Part shown: in pieces, positions 13,681-27,900 of the stretch
How positions within the stretch are numbered: the stretch's first letter is position 1
How the letters are laid out: the number at the start of each line of letters is the position of its first letter
Assembly (NCBI RefSeq): GCF_910592395.1
Contig: NC_088318.1
Coordinates: 12,586,349-12,650,348, forward strand
Length of the DNA stretch: 64,000 nucleotides
From: Lineus longissimus
Lineage: Eukaryota; Nemertea; Pilidiophora; Heteronemertea; Lineidae
Reading direction: 5' to 3'
Made by a program: the position numbers and the translations under genes
Notes under the pieces: generated by a model
Told to the model about the DNA's origin: nothing
Databases searched by the model: none
The model's input: the letters and a program-made list of their open reading frames with translations, nothing else

Positions 13681-13747
13681 AACCCTGTCCTTATGTTTTC
13701 AGTGTCACATCCTCCAGAGCAATGACAAGTGAGTCACAGCAGCTTGA

Positions 13748-13800
13748 TGACGTCATAGTTAAAGATCGACGTTGATTGGCAGCGCAGTCGTCGCGACAAC
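13748..13800 (+). promoter_or_regulatory. Promoter cluster: CRE, inverted CCAAT and X-box
   Basis: A perfect palindromic CRE (TGACGTCA) is at 13748-13755, an inverted CCAAT box (ATTGG) near 13774, and GTCGTCGCGACAAC at 13787-13800. The last fits the RFX X-box pattern GTHNYY-NN-RRNAAC. The cluster ends 75 bp before the chosen ATG. CRE sites (CREM) are known for spermatid genes and X-boxes for ciliary genes, so the group suggests ciliary or testis expression of the next gene. Confidence 0.55.
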
Positions 13801-13875
13801 ACGTCAGAACAACCTACTTGTCTTCGGCAGTCCCATTCCATGTTCTTTCATTTCTATTCAAGAAAAACTACAAAA

Positions 13876-16800
13876 ATGTATCGGTCTGCCGCGCGAAATC
13901 CGGAGACAACGTACGAGGACTCCTATAGAAGGGGACCGTACTTGCCGCCAATAAAATATCATCAGCCCATTTCGATAGAACTTGACGTGCGGTTCAATCA
14001 TACTTTGCCGATGCTGCCGCCGAGGCAGTTCCCAGTAGAACCACCCGGACCGAAGAAAATATTGCTGATAGAACAGTCACCTGGTTTCGGTCTTGGGACG
14101 AATATCAACATTGAAAAGTAAGAAGTACAATAGCGAATGGAACCTCTCCATTAAGGACACTTTGGGACAGAAAAATGCTGTGGTATCCTAATTACCGAGG
14201 TCGAATTCAATGAACTTGGGACCAAATGCAGTGTCCTTGATAGAACGGGTGTGACTAATAGGGAGGTGTTGGAGGTTACTTACGCTACTGGAGGTTCATT
14301 GTATATTAGTCGTCTGGTGGTGTTATCGCTGTGGTCATCAGGCAGATGACACCCCCTCTGCCTTTTTCACGACTTCAATATTGGAACCCCTCTCGGAGTT
14401 GGGATCAGCGATTTGTACGTGAATCTCTCTTCCTTTTCCTAGACTCTTATGCAGTCCATTTCGTCATCCTGATCGTCCTTCCTCTATGCAGTCCATACCG
14501 AGCGACGGGACGAGGCCGGTCCAGTTCTTGAATACTGGAGTAGGCAGTTAGGCTAGGATTCGACAACGGCGAGTTGTCACCAATTCCAACTCGAAACTCG
14601 CCCGATTGACTATGCGATGAAAGTCACGGCCGCGTTGCCAGATCGGCATTTTTCACGGAGATAACTCCACTAATTGGCGACAAATTGCAAAATGGCCGGT
14701 GGTGATCCTGCCGAACTGCATGAATAGTTGGAGATAACCTGCATGGCGGTCTGGATACAACTTTTTTTGGAATGTATTCGATGACAATGACAATGCTCTG
14801 ACCCCAAACACACCACTCTTATTCCGTTTACAGGTTCCTGGACCCGAAGCCAATCGTCCGCACACATCCACCAGCGGAACTGTTCAAGCACCTTCAAAGA
14901 TCGCGACCAAAAAGCGGTAAAAAACGCAACGCCTTTCTTCGGAATGCCCTGACAAAGGATGCAATTGAGGGAACCGCTGAAATGAAGAAAGAGATTGATC
15001 GGGATATTATCAATTCCTACACATTCAGTACCAATGCGCAGAGAGCTGGCGAGGCAGCTATGCCGTGTACCGAGGTAGATTGTGACCGGTTGTGACCGTC
15101 TTGTCGAGGACACTTTTCGCACTGCTGGCGTAGGCAGGTTTCGCAATCCTTACGAACGACCAAGCACGAAGTGTTTTTGACAATTTGCCCGATTCATTGC
15201 ACATCTTAGTAACGAAGATGATTAACAAGTGTCGCAGTGAATTAGCACAGAACTTGACAAGTCAGACGTTCGTACTTCGTCGTTCGTAGCAGTTGCGAAA
15301 CTCCGATACAGCGAAGACAATGCGCTGTAGATCTGTGCGAGTTGACGAGACTCGGTGAAAAACAATGATATTTGTCCTGTAACTCCCTTGCGCAGAAGAC
15401 ATGTCTGTGCACGACCTAACAATGCATGAGGAACAAGTTACAATCCCTCTAACGAATGGGCAAGAACGCGGGAAATTCTTGCGGGGAATGGTGTCTTCGA
15501 AAAAAGAGCTGTTCTGAGTGTAGGATGTGCCGCGAGAAACATCAAAAGTCACCTTATCACTGCACTTTTCCCCTATTCAGGTGCCCCCACCACAAAATAC
15601 ATTAGAAGTAAATGCAGACTTGGTAAAATACCGGCCGCAGCGTTACGAAGAGGAAACGGGGGAATGGCAGTGCGTTGGACTAGACTGGGACAAGGTGCAG
15701 ATACGGCCACCGATCAACCACTTCCTGAGAGAAGATCAGACCAAGGACCGGCCACGCCCTGTCTGCGGGCCAGTCAGTCTCGAGAGAAGGTATAACGGAT
15801 GGCTCATATTAACTTTGTCATCGCTTTTGAAGTCAACGAGTTCTAGCATCTCCATGCACAAAGGGGTATTATATTAGGATTTCTCACTTAAATCCAAGTG
15901 AAAGTCCTGAGACACATTTTCTAGGGGGACATTTTAGACTGCTTCACCGGTTTTAGATCAAAGCGTTTCGTCTATAATGACCATCACTCTTTATCTTCCA
16001 GACAACTGGACAACCAGAGGTATCAGGATGTCTCTAGAGAAATACGATCATTGCTAGAGGACAATAATTTAAATCCAATATGGTAAGTTCTGCCAGAATC
16101 TTTCAAATTTTCTTTATTTGAAAGACACTAGTTCTGTCTTCGTTTGACATCGGGAGACTCCCGAGGCATATAGCTTTGGAGTGTTAAGTCTCTATTCACA
16201 CTTCTTTCGATGGGAGAGACAAGGCCAATCCACTTCGTCCGGAGTGTAGAGATCGAGAACAACTTCCAAACGTCAGAAGTTATTGTACGTCTTTGCACCA
16301 ATTGACTGGAGAGACAATGTCACAACCAGGCGGATCAAAGACAGGAGACAGCGACATCAGGTGGATCACGAGAGATGTGTTTACCATCAGAATTCATATC
16401 TTTGACTATAATGTCACCGTTATGTATGACGATATAACAGACGCCCTGTCTGTGTTATTACGCATCAGACGCAAAAACTCCATCGGGATGGAGCAAATTG
16501 CAGTTGTCAAGATTAAGGTTAGGACGACTGTCTTTGCACGCTCAGTATAGGTGTAACAATCTGAAATACCCTCGGATAGAGAGTCCGTGAGACGAAGGAC
16601 TCGATTATTCACTTTTTAAAAATATTTGAGGTATGTCAAGGTTCCGGCGGCTCCTGGCTAGGTTTTGATAGTGATAAAGATATTGTAATGGTATCTGACG
16701 TGATTTTGCGTTCCTATTTCCAGTGACCGCAAGTGTCCCCACTACGCAGGCTTCGTGCCTCGAGCGCCGATTGAGTCGTGTACACTTGCCAGGAAACCTG

Positions 16801-17510
16801 ATGTCATGATCAGCAATATGAAAGAATCATACAGGTGAGTTGAGCAGGACCAACCATTGGTATCTATAGCCATGCACTCCCAGCAAGTGTCACAACGGGC
16901 CAGTACCTAAAAAATGAAACAAAGTGGTCTCCAGCCCATGAATTGGAGAACATCATCGAACAAAATGGTGGGACACCTTTACAGGGCAGGACATTCCTAT
17001 CTGCTATACAAGGCTTCAACTAAGGCTGTCTTCGGTCGGCAGATGTTCCGAATCGGAGGTAGCCTGATTATAGAATGTTGAACTCCTCCATTGGGATATT
17101 CTTGTGGTTGTCCTCAATAAGAAATCATCTCAAAACAGGAATGTGTATACTCCGGACGCAGTGGTATTAGCCCTTGTCCCTCCCCTAGCTCTGACGAGAT
17201 CGGACTACATCGGGAGCCTATACGACATAGAAGATGGAGTACCTCACGGCTCATTCGAGTATACTTAATTGAAAGGATGACAGGCTAATGGCAGATTTGT
17301 CTCCTAAATGACGTTTCACTATAATAATCCATCTCTTCCTTTTCTCCGCACAGACCGTACCCGCCGAATCCGTTCAGTGTTCCGGCTGATTATACTCCCG
17401 GCTACCCTCACAAGTCGCCGCTCTCTAAGGCTGTCACGTTGACGTATCCGTACAACGCCTTCAACAACAACGGGTGTCAGAGGCCTCTCAAGTTTACATA
17501 CCACATCTGA
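13876..17510 (+). CDS. Tyr/Pro-rich protein, probable ciliary or sperm microtubule inner protein
   Basis: Six exons: 13876-14117, 14834-15074, 15581-15789, 16002-16082, 16724-16834 and 17354-17510. All junctions keep phase, TGA ends the last and about 346 aa result. An in-frame ATG at 13840 could add 12 residues. There is no signal peptide, transmembrane helix or enzyme motif. The protein is rich in Pro, Tyr and Arg, with short motifs such as RRGPYLPPIKYHQP, CPHYAGFVPRAP, SYRPYPPNPF and TPGYPHKSPL. This loose style, and the G-F-V-P-R block, recall ciliary/sperm microtubule inner proteins; SPMIP7 (SPATA48) is one possible relative but was not verified. The CRE and X-box upstream fit that reading. 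The coding chain itself is well supported; the function is inference. Confidence 0.7.
14125..14265. repeat. Dispersed CTATTAAGGACAC-family repeat in intron 1
   Basis: Contains ACCTCTCCATTAAGGACAC, AATTACCGAGGTCGAATTCA and a GTGTCCTTGATAGAAC end, matching other copies in the window. Confidence 0.55.
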
Positions 17511-17541
17511 GTAATTGTGTGTAAATGATAATCGGTCTGAC

Positions 17542-17547
17542 AATAAA
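17542..17547 (+). promoter_or_regulatory. Polyadenylation signal of the six-exon gene
   Basis: AATAAA 32 bases after the TGA; implies a very short 3' UTR. Confidence 0.65.
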
Positions 17548-20500
17548 AAGATACGGGTCACAACCTCAAACAGTGCACCACAACCTACCTAAAAATTAAG
17601 TTCACTTTTTTCAAAAATGGTGTCTTTGACACATTTGTACCGTAGTACCCTAGAAATAGGTCGTTTTTTGAGAACGCGTCTTCGATACGTGCCACAACCG
17701 TTGCAGCTGGTAAAATTGAGGACCAAAATAAGTCTTTCAACCCTCTGAACACCCCCTGTGAAATCCTTTTGCCTCTCAATTCTGACCAGCCACCAGGGAC
17801 AGATTTCAGGTTGCATGCAGATGCACTGCACGCTCGTTGATTTGAAATTGAGAATGAACTTTGGGCAATTGACATCAGAACACTTCTCACTTCCTGATCC
17901 AGCCAGGGAACAGTGCAGAGTATGCCGATGTGGGGGTCTGTATTTGAAGAGTGATGTTAAACCCAAAGCTACACTCAAGATGCAGTGGATCGGCCTTGTT
18001 CCTCACCATAAGGAGACCCAATTAAAATGATGCAATGGACTGCCTCAGGAGTCGACTCAAAGCAAGCCCAGATGCACCATCGGCAGGTCTTCTTGGTGAA
18101 TTTCAATGGTGGTAAGCTGGTTGTGCTAATGTCTTCTGATTGTGACAATGTCTTTGGCCAACCATCCTCAGTCAATTCAGTGGAGGACATGGGAACCAAA
18201 AATAGAAACAATTCAGTATATATTTCATTATCATGTCATATTATTAAAATCGTTCCACATACTTAACATAGGCGTGTGTAACAACCAAAATAAAACCATA
18301 CACTATATTGTGAGTACATGTACTACACTTGGACACCAGAACATTCATCTCCACTAGCTTGAGGTGGAACAGCTAGAATATTAATGTGCAATTGTCCATA
18401 CAAATGTACAGGTCGCCCCAGCTTACTTAGACTGAAACGAAGTACATTTAAAAGATATAAAATATACACAAAATGACGAATGATTTTGATGTATGGATGT
18501 GTTTGTCTCATTCACCTGAATTTTGTGAGATTTCTCAACCACAATGACCACATAGTCTCAACTAGATGGCACCATGATAGTGATACCATCCGCAGCTTAA
18601 TTTTCTCAGACTTTTCGCTGCCTTGTGAAAAATTTTCAAAAAAAGTTTTGTAAGAAACTAACATTAACAAAGACATTCCACATAATAAGGGCTTTAGGGT
18701 TTGAGTATCAACCAGCTAAACAGTCATTACATCTGTTTTAGGAGGAAAAGAGCGTCTCCCCTTCTACCATAAGACAAGAGGTGAAGGACATACCGTGCAC
18801 TGTAACCAGGGATTCCAATTTTTCCCGCTAGTAAAATGCTGTTCTTCATAAAAATACTGGATGTTACCACAAAAATATTCTGAGGCATTCATATCATTAA
18901 CATTACATTTGTCCACTCTCATAATGTCGATATATATAATATTTAAGCAAACATACAGCATTGGTTCTGACACTTAAATAATGGTGTGATGGAATTGGTC
19001 GTATACAGCCACCTTCCTATTTACAGACTATAAAATGGCACCTCGCACCACGAAGTACCACTTCTAACAAAATGTTTCAAGTACATTTGACGGTCGTCGA
19101 CCACCGACCAAACTTCATTAACAAAATCATTCGATTATCAGTATCCTCACCCTGGAGAATCAAATTTCTAGCTTGCCGAGAATCGAGCAGGCCTTTCAAC
19201 TGGCCAAGCTTGCCTGTCCTTGGAAAGGCGAGTTTTTAAATAATGTCAGATAAAATGTTTGGTTGGGAGTCTTTTAACCAAATATTGTTGTGTTCATCTG
19301 GCGATGAGGTTTTTTAAGCATGAATTGCTGTTTCACATATAGAGGAAAATCCTGACATTGAACAAATCGTTTAGTGAAAGAATACAGAGATTCAATTTCT
19401 TTTAAATTGGAGAACAGGTTTTCCAACAACTTTCTTGGAGATTCCACAAGTACTTGTTTACAGTTGCCGTAACAAGAATTGGTGATCGCATTGACCTCCG
19501 ATCGATATCAAATCTACGGATTATCACGCTCAATTTTACCTGCAAACAAGATATCTTTTTGTCACACACATCAGCGATTATTACCCATTTGCGCAGTGCG
19601 ACATGGTGAGCCCATTACATGAAAACATCAGCTAGAACTGACACACCACAATACAGCAACTGAAGTATTTTGGCACAAACGTGGCATCACATTTAGCCAT
19701 GGGAATGTATTCTGCACAGCACAGCAACTAATGTGTAACAAACTGATCGAGAGCAGAAGGAACATAAAAAAGTCCATACCTAAACCTATGCAAACAAAAA
19801 TAACGCCCGCCCATCCTTTCTTGTTTGCAAGGTACTACCATGAAAGTCACAAGAACTTCCATAGTTTAAATTCACTAGCTATTTGCACATTGATGTTGCA
19901 TTTAACATCAACTTCATCTTTTATTCGTACTGCCATTGGACTGTGTGAATATCCCCAGCCCAGCTAAAATCCTTTGATTTGAATTTGGTACCACAAATAC
20001 ACTTGCGTGAAAAATTTATCCAAGTGAAAAATACCAAGGCTACTCGTGAATATTGAATGCATAGAAAACGACACTGGATTTCATCTGGTCTGAAGTGAAC
20101 ATTGTAATGACCATTAATGATGCCAAGGCCATCCTCAAACAATATAGACTTCGTTGTAACACAAAACTCGAGAGTCCGAACGCCTTAGTTTAGGTAAGTA
20201 GCGTATCCAACAGCGGCCATTTCCAGCTTTTAAAGGGATAATAAACGCTCATTTAAGCACACATAACTAATTTCAAAAAAAAAAATACTTATCAGATAAA
20301 TTATCATTGATTTTTGAACCAATAACAAAAAATTTCATCTCAAATTGTTCACCACACAAACTGGGTGATGATATTGATAAAACCAGATTATAATGTCATA
20401 CCTTCAATATTTCTAAAAATTTTAATCCATTTCTGTAAATTTTAATCCAAACAGGACAAAGCACAAGAAATTTAAGTAAATAAGCAACCAGTAGGGCTAC

Positions 20501-21734
20501 TTTCATTGTTTGGCGAAATCTGTGAGACCATGTTGAGAGTAAAGGAATTTGAATACATCATCTGGAAACCTCTCACAACTATTTTTATCTTAATTTCAAG
20601 ACACTCAGGGGTTGAAACTTTCCTTCATACTCGATGTAGCTAGGACTTGTGAGATCAGCATCAGATTTGAGATCCCAATTGATATCTATTTTGCTGCAGT
20701 TTAAACCACGTTTCACTTTTATCGCTAACTATTTCCCCACTTGGCGACAATTTTAAGTGGAATGGAATGGAAAATTCGCAACCGTGAAAATTCATGAAGC
20801 AACTTGACATCTTTGAACAATAAAACTAACTACACTTTTTTGACTATCAGGCTCTCAATCACACTAAATACACACCTTTTAACAATGAGTGCGACCAAAT
20901 AGGGGGTCAAAATTACCAACGAAAACATTGGCATCAGATATCAGCATTCCAAAAATGACAGTTGTGGCGTTGATGGAATCACAGTAAAATATGCCCTATT
21001 TCAGAAGAGGCAAGGTGTGTCTGAAATGATGTGATTGAGAGGCCTATATCTTCATTTGCATTCTACAAATACAACAGAGTGTGACCAATGAATAACATAA
21101 TGGCAATCACCAATACATTTTTGCATTTTCCAGAAAAAGTGTTCATTTTTAACCACTGAAGAGCAGACACTAAACAATCCATAAGTAACAGGTTTTCAGA
21201 ACCAGCAAATACGTACAAGGAATTCTTGAACAAATTCATTTAGTTGGTTAATCCAGTATAACGAATTTACTATGCAAACCCAACTTAGCAGACTGACGTA
21301 AAGAAGTTTCAATGTTATTGTGACAAAGATTTCAAAGCATACATTTGGAGACATTGTAACATCACCGATACATTAGTGTACTCAGTCATGTCACTTGTAC
21401 AGTGTCATCCCCGACTGTTGCTCTGCAAGCCGACGCGTTTATGACAGCACCATTTATGGGCCGACTCGTATCAAACAACAAAATTTGCATCTGCGAGAAA
21501 AACATCAGAAGCCAAGGAAAACACTGGTTGTGAATGCTAAGAAAATTCTACTGAGATTTCATCTTTTTAGAGTGATAACAACTCCACATTTGCATGAGAT
21601 GAGATTTAGCCATTCTTCAAAGACTATTTTCACGTGCACTACAATTTGAACTCATGTTACACGTGAACATTTTTATAACTGCATGAACCCTGAAAAGTCA
21701 TATATCGCAATTTTCACACATGATCTGTAAGAAT
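17548..21734. other. Gap between convergent genes; may include TOP1 3' UTR
   Basis: No coding exon recognised on either strand. 17975-18050 is a copy of the repeat at 7250-7335. The rest is AT-rich single-copy-looking sequence. TOP1 runs toward this gap on the minus strand and a minus-strand AATAAA near 19920-19925 is a possible distant end, but this cannot be settled by eye. Confidence 0.35.
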
Positions 21735-21895
21735 ATCTGTCCACATTTGAAAATCCATGTAAAATTCATTGTATTCGTTATATTTGAACATCATGCCACA
21801 CTCGATGTAAAATTCATCCTCGTTTTTTCCATGACCGTATTAGAAAATATCCAGCCACATTTTGAAAATCGAAGTAAAATTCATGCTCTTCTCCA
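21735..21895. repeat. Degenerate three-copy tandem repeat, about 60-70 bp unit
   Basis: Three iterations of CCACA-(TTTGAAAATCS)-ATGTAAAATTCAT with diverged spacers, just past the TOP1 stop codon. Confidence 0.5.
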
Positions 21896-21938
21896 TGAAA
21901 TCTTGCAATGAAAATAATTTCCTACAAAGTGGCCTGGG

Positions 21939-24900
21939 TTAAAACACAAACTCTGGTCCCACCATGTTAATGGCCCACTTGAACTTGTCTCGCTGAGTTT
22001 TGTTGTAGATCTTTTCGATGGGCACCTCCCATTTCTTGCACCTGTAGGATAAAGAAGACTGAATCAACTACCAATACCTCATAGCCACGCAACAGGGTCC
22101 AGGTTCGATCCCGGGGAGAACCCAGGAATGTTATTTTGATGAACTGCCTTTCCACGAATTAACCTGGATCGTCCTTCGAATGAAACCTAAAACTGAAATT
22201 CTTTGTACCCGGTGTCAATGCCAGGGCAATTAAACGATCCCACCCAGTTAGAGACATGAGTAGCCAGCTTACGTGGACTCAACCCCTGGCCGAAGACACG
22301 AGTCATGCGGCCAATAACCCCAACTTGTGCGTAACGGTACTAAGCTAAATCTCTTGCCTTTGAGGAGGAATACCCCCTGGAGAATATCAGCTCCAAGTGC
22401 AGAGAGAACACAGAAGAAGACTCGATTCCCATTCGATTCAACTTCCAAGTGCTCTGTCGCATATTGACTGACTGGTCAACTTACCACGCCACGCTGATCC
22501 TGGGATCCAGATAATTGAGCTTGGACGTTCCCAGGGCAATCTCCTTGTTCTCGTCCTTGTCAGTCTGTAGCACTTCGAGTTTTGTCAGCTGTTCTTCGAG
22601 GCGCTCAAGCTGTTTCTTCTTGCGGTCGTAGTTGCTAAACACAATAACAATCGTGATGAATTGGCAATTGTACGATGCAGCATTCCAGGGAAAGAGTCTT
22701 CGACTTCACATAAGTGCAATGCACGAAAGTGATTGTTATTGCAACATATTTGAAGTTAATCTTATCAGAGACTGATTGAAACGTAGTTATATAAATTAAG
22801 TATAAACGGTCAGGATCTAAACTCTTCTGTTCTCGCTCAGCACAGATGCGTACTTCATGGGGATCAGAAGTCTAACATGTTAAAACATCATTTCGAGAAC
22901 AAAACACTCTGTCAACAGTTGGGGGAGTTTCACAGGGTACATCCGAAGTACATACCTCTTATTTTTCTCATTCTTGCAGTTCTTGAAGTCAACCTTTGCT
23001 TGTTTGACATTCCTCTTAGCTTCCTTGATTGTATCAAGCTTGGCATCAATCTGTAATAGAATCAAAGATATAAGCCTCTACCTGTACACAATGCTGGGCA
23101 ACAATCTGTAATAGAATCAAAGAGATAAGCCTCTACCTGTACACAATGCTGTGTTTCCAGCACTGGGACCAATTCCAGAAAAATTCAAGGCGTTTATGAA
23201 ATGTTTACTAACCTTAATTTGGAGATTCTCCATCTGTTTTGAGAAGTTTTTCGGCACTGCCCTCTGATGGTTACACAACACAGCTACCGCCCTATTGGCT
23301 CTGTTGTACGACAATAGTTTGGCGGGAACAAGATCTTCTTCTGCAAATGGAACAGAGTATAATCATAATAGTTTTTGAACAGTTGTACTTGAAAATGATG
23401 CTGCAGCTAGTTGCACTCAGTTTACCATGAAATAATTTTCGGATCTAGATTCTAGAAGAGGTGATATTTCCATAAGAGATCAAGATAAATGTTAAGATTG
23501 GTGAACCGTAAGTGGCTGCAAATGGAACAGAGTATAATCATAATAGTTTTTGAACAGTTGTACTTGAAAATGATGCTGCAGCTAGTTGCACTCAGTTTAC
23601 CATGAAATAATTTTCGGATCTAGATTCTAGAAGAGGTGATATCTCCATAAGAGATCAAAATAAATGTTAGATTGGTGAACCGTAAGTGGTTTTCCGTCCA
23701 GACATACCTTGAGTGAGGAGATCAAGTTGCTCCTGTAACGTTCTCGAGGCATTGTACGTCCTGAACACCTTGGCAGTGAGTCCATCCATCAGCTCATGGA
23801 GGTACTTGTTTAGAATGGAGGTCTGCAAGAAACAATATCAATTTAGAAAAGTCAATAAGGATATAGAGTGAAGAAAGAACTGGCTTCGATACGCCAAAGG
23901 TATTCTGTGTCATGTGGGCGAATGGCCAATTCTCCATCCACAAACGTCATTATTTGGCTTTTAATTTAATGTCAAACCTGATCCTGATTGTTCTAACCCT
24001 ATTTGATACAGAAGATTCTCTAGTCATTGGGTACAGTAGAATCTTGGATGAAGAATTTCAGATGTATTACTCAAAATGCTCTCGATCAGTGGAATTTGTG
24101 CTTCATAACTTTATCAGAAGTCTAACATGTTGTACATCATTTCGAGAACATTGCAGGTGACCAAGATCGCAGGTCGTAGCAGCACAAATTAATCAATTGG
24201 GCGGCGCTTAGGACCGCAATGGACATAACTAGGAAATTCTTGTTTGGCACCATACATGTCAATTGACTCAAGACTTCAGTCGAATACCAGGAAAACAATA
24301 GCAAAACTTGTCATATGGAAAAGGAAATACCCGGTAACATAAAAGTAACAGAGTCATAAAATACTTACATTTAATCGATCAAAAACATCGTCCTCCCCAG
24401 CCTTTTGATCAGTAAACATCTGTAGATTCTTGAAGACACGTTTCTCGACCGCGACCGCGTTCTGGTATCGAATGGAATCCTTACCGAGGAAGTCGAACTC
24501 GACGACGTAGTCCTTCCCGTTTTTATGTTCGTGCAGCGAGAGATGTTCCACGCGCAACGAGCAGCAACCAACGGTATCTGCACTCTCTCCCTCCTCTTTC
24601 TCGTTACCAGCCCTCAACGCAAGCTACAAGGGAAAAAGTCAAGTTTATTTATTTATTATCGAGTCACCCTACTAAAACAGTCGAGCCACTCTTCACTTTC
24701 GAGCCACTCCTGCCTTGAAACACCAGTAATCAGGAGAGAAAACTGTAGAGAATGGGTTGCTCGTGACACCTCAAGAAATAGCACAGCCTAGGCAAATGGA
24801 CATCACAGAGCGGATTCTTCGCAATGAGACGGTTGAAAGATTCCTCAAAGGCAGATTATAGGAGTACAGTTTACTCTTGTCAAGCGAAATTCCCCACCAG

Positions 24901-27900
24901 CACTTTATAAAGTGCTGTAAGTAAGTACTGTCTCAAAGCACTTTACATTCCAGCCTAATCCAGAAAAGGTTCAGTGGAAACTAAGGAGCGCACACACTGC
25001 ATTCCACTTGGCCATTACAGGAAGAGGTCACTTGATGTGTGAAGACAAGATCTCGTGTCACAGAAATGCGTCACACTGGCTCAAGACAGGATCACGCATT
25101 ATACAAACTCACCTTATCAATAAAATAGAGAGCCACAGCCCTTTGTCTGATTCTCATCTCCTTGGACTTCCAGTCCTCTCGATACTGTGCTCGGATCTTG
25201 TCAACGCATTTATGGAGGCGTCGGGCAGTTTCGTATTTCATCCAATCCTTCTCACCCTGATGATAAACAATCACCGATTAATCAAATGATTTCTATCAAT
25301 TAAGTAATCATAAGTGTCGACCTTATAACCAGGCATTGACCCGTCACGAGTAATGCCTTGGGCAACATACTTTAAAACATTGAACTAAGTTTTAAAGTAA
25401 CTTGTGTGCCTAATCAGGAACTCTTTTCAAAATGGTCTCCCTCCAGAATTTTTTTTAAATCAGTACTTTTCAGTGTTTTTGCAAATGACCTTCAGTACTC
25501 CAAATGGAATATTGAAGAAAAAAGTTATTTTGCTTTAAGTGCTATTTCAGTTTCACACAGTTTGACAAATAAAATTGCAGGACTAAATACTAAAAGCACT
25601 GAAGAGTAGGAAATGGTTGCCAAACTGTGCAGCTGTCAAGCTCTTACCTTTATTCTAGAGTTTGCGTTCAACATGATGTACTTGATTGCTCCCTGGATGT
25701 TCTCGTTCCAACTGCACAGCCATGTCACCTAAAGAAACAACAATTGATTAGTATTTGAGCTGAAGAGTTTTGGCAGGCAGCAGCACCCTACCCTGCCTTT
25801 TATAAATTTTTTCTTTTTGCCCAGCCATTTTTCAGAAGAGTCCAACGCATTTCTATTTAAAGCAGGGCGCTGCACCAGGCTGTCTTTTTCAAGCTGTACC
25901 CTAGCCTTTTTAGATTTATCCTGACACACGGTTAGATCCATTATACTTACGGTATTGTCATGTCGAACTTCCTTCCACCTGTGACCTGCAGGAGCGACAG
26001 GAATATCCGAGTTTCTGAAAATAATGGACAACCATGACATAATTACTTGGAAGAAATAAAAGACTGCCAAATTTTTACGAGGGTTTTGTCTTTGCGAATT
26101 TTACATAACTGTGATTTGTGAAGATAAAAATCACCAAAAAAAATTTGATTGGAAAAACTGAAAGAAGTTTTGCTCACACTGGTCGCAGCTGCGATCACAG
26201 ATTCTCGCCACACGTACCTCTGATGACACAAAAAATGACTCACTTGCTACAATTGATGATGACATCTTCTGGCACAGTCCTCCGCTTCAACATGCCTTGT
26301 TTGGGATGATCACCACGTCCACGGAAAAGGCCTGGCGGTTCAATCCTGAAGTTGCCGATCTTTTCCCGGTGTCCGTCAAACGAACAGAAACCGTACTCTT
26401 CAAGAAGTCGTTCATTTTCCTCTTTGATGGCCTGAAATGCATGTAAATGATTCAAAATGTGACGATAATAGTAAACATTTTAAAGTAAAATTCCTAGGTA
26501 AATTTGAAGCACTTTATGCGGAAATTTGAGCCATCCAGGACAATTTCTTTTTTTTGGATATAATGGCCCTTTCAAGGGTTGAAAAGACAAACTACCAGAA
26601 TGCTATTTTTTGGCCAAGCCACGAAAAAATAAACTGTTTTCATTTTGTTTACTCTGTAGTTCTTGATCAGTTAAGCTTGTAATCATTTTTTTCAGCAGTC
26701 TAACATGTAAAAACATCATATCAAGAACTGAATATTACTGACTGATCCAAAGAGCATGTGGTGTACTCTGTCAGCGCAGCCATGTGCCATAAAAATTTTG
26801 ATCTACTCACAAACTTTAACAGATACCACAGCTTTCAACTGCCAGCCCATGGTCACCTCAATTGGAGTATCACAAATTAGATGCCCCATCTTATGCTGGT
26901 ATGAGATGAACGATTTTGAACACTTTCAATTACCTTTTTCTCCTCTTTACTCATAGCCTTTCTTTCTTCTGACTTCTGTTTGAAATGAGCGTCTATTTCT
27001 CTGAAGTTGCACTTCTTCAGATCTGTGATTATCTTCTTCTCATCTTCCTTCATCATCTGGAAACGAGGATGAAAAGTTACCTCAACCCTAACTAGTACAT
27101 CACAACCTCTCTATTAAGGACACCCTTGTAACATGTCATAAGAGGTGCTAACTTGGACAGTTGAGGACTGTCTAAAACAGTTGACATGATATTTATTCAA
27201 AAACCCCTAACTTCTCAACATTTGGGTTGAAAATATCCGATTTTTATTTTATTTTCCGAAATTGTGGGCCAAAAGGAACAAACCTTTCTCCAATCTGTGA
27301 AGAAGTTTTTATTGAATACGTCCTTCGTCGTGTAGTCATTATCCAACATCCTGCCATAGAAAGTAGCCACCTCTTCTGCTTCTGGACACAACCTCATCTT
27401 CTTGCCTGAAATGGATCATGACATCGAAGTGAATTTCACAAGACCAGCGTTATAGCCTACTTTGGTTAAAATGTACTTGTAATTCTTGATCAGAAATGAC
27501 GTAGTTTGATCGCACTCAACTATATCCTTTGAACAGTGGCACTTCTTTTGTCAATTGATAACCTTTTTTTGTAGCGATTTTGGAACTGTCTATTTTGTTG
27601 GAAGTTACAGAGATCATCACGCACAACACCTACAGTCAAGTGCCTCCAACATGTTAGCTGTCGACACAGCTATGCCACAACTGGGACAACAACCTATCAC
27701 ACCTACCGTCGTAATAGAAATGGACATTAGAGGGCAATGGTTCATAATCAGGAGCAAAGATCGGCCCCTTGTGTTCCAAGAAGTTCCACTTGACACCATC
27801 CCCTCGACGTTCCTCCTCCCACCATTTCCAAACTTCATCCTGTTCCCCTTCTTTCTTCACTCGCTTCTTGCCACCCTCCTGCTTAACCGGTGTCTTGTTA

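Noticed and set aside
25729-25950. Possible H/ACA snoRNA in a TOP1 intron
   Set aside because: An ANANNA-like box can be found, but no convincing two-hairpin fold or ACA three bases from an end.
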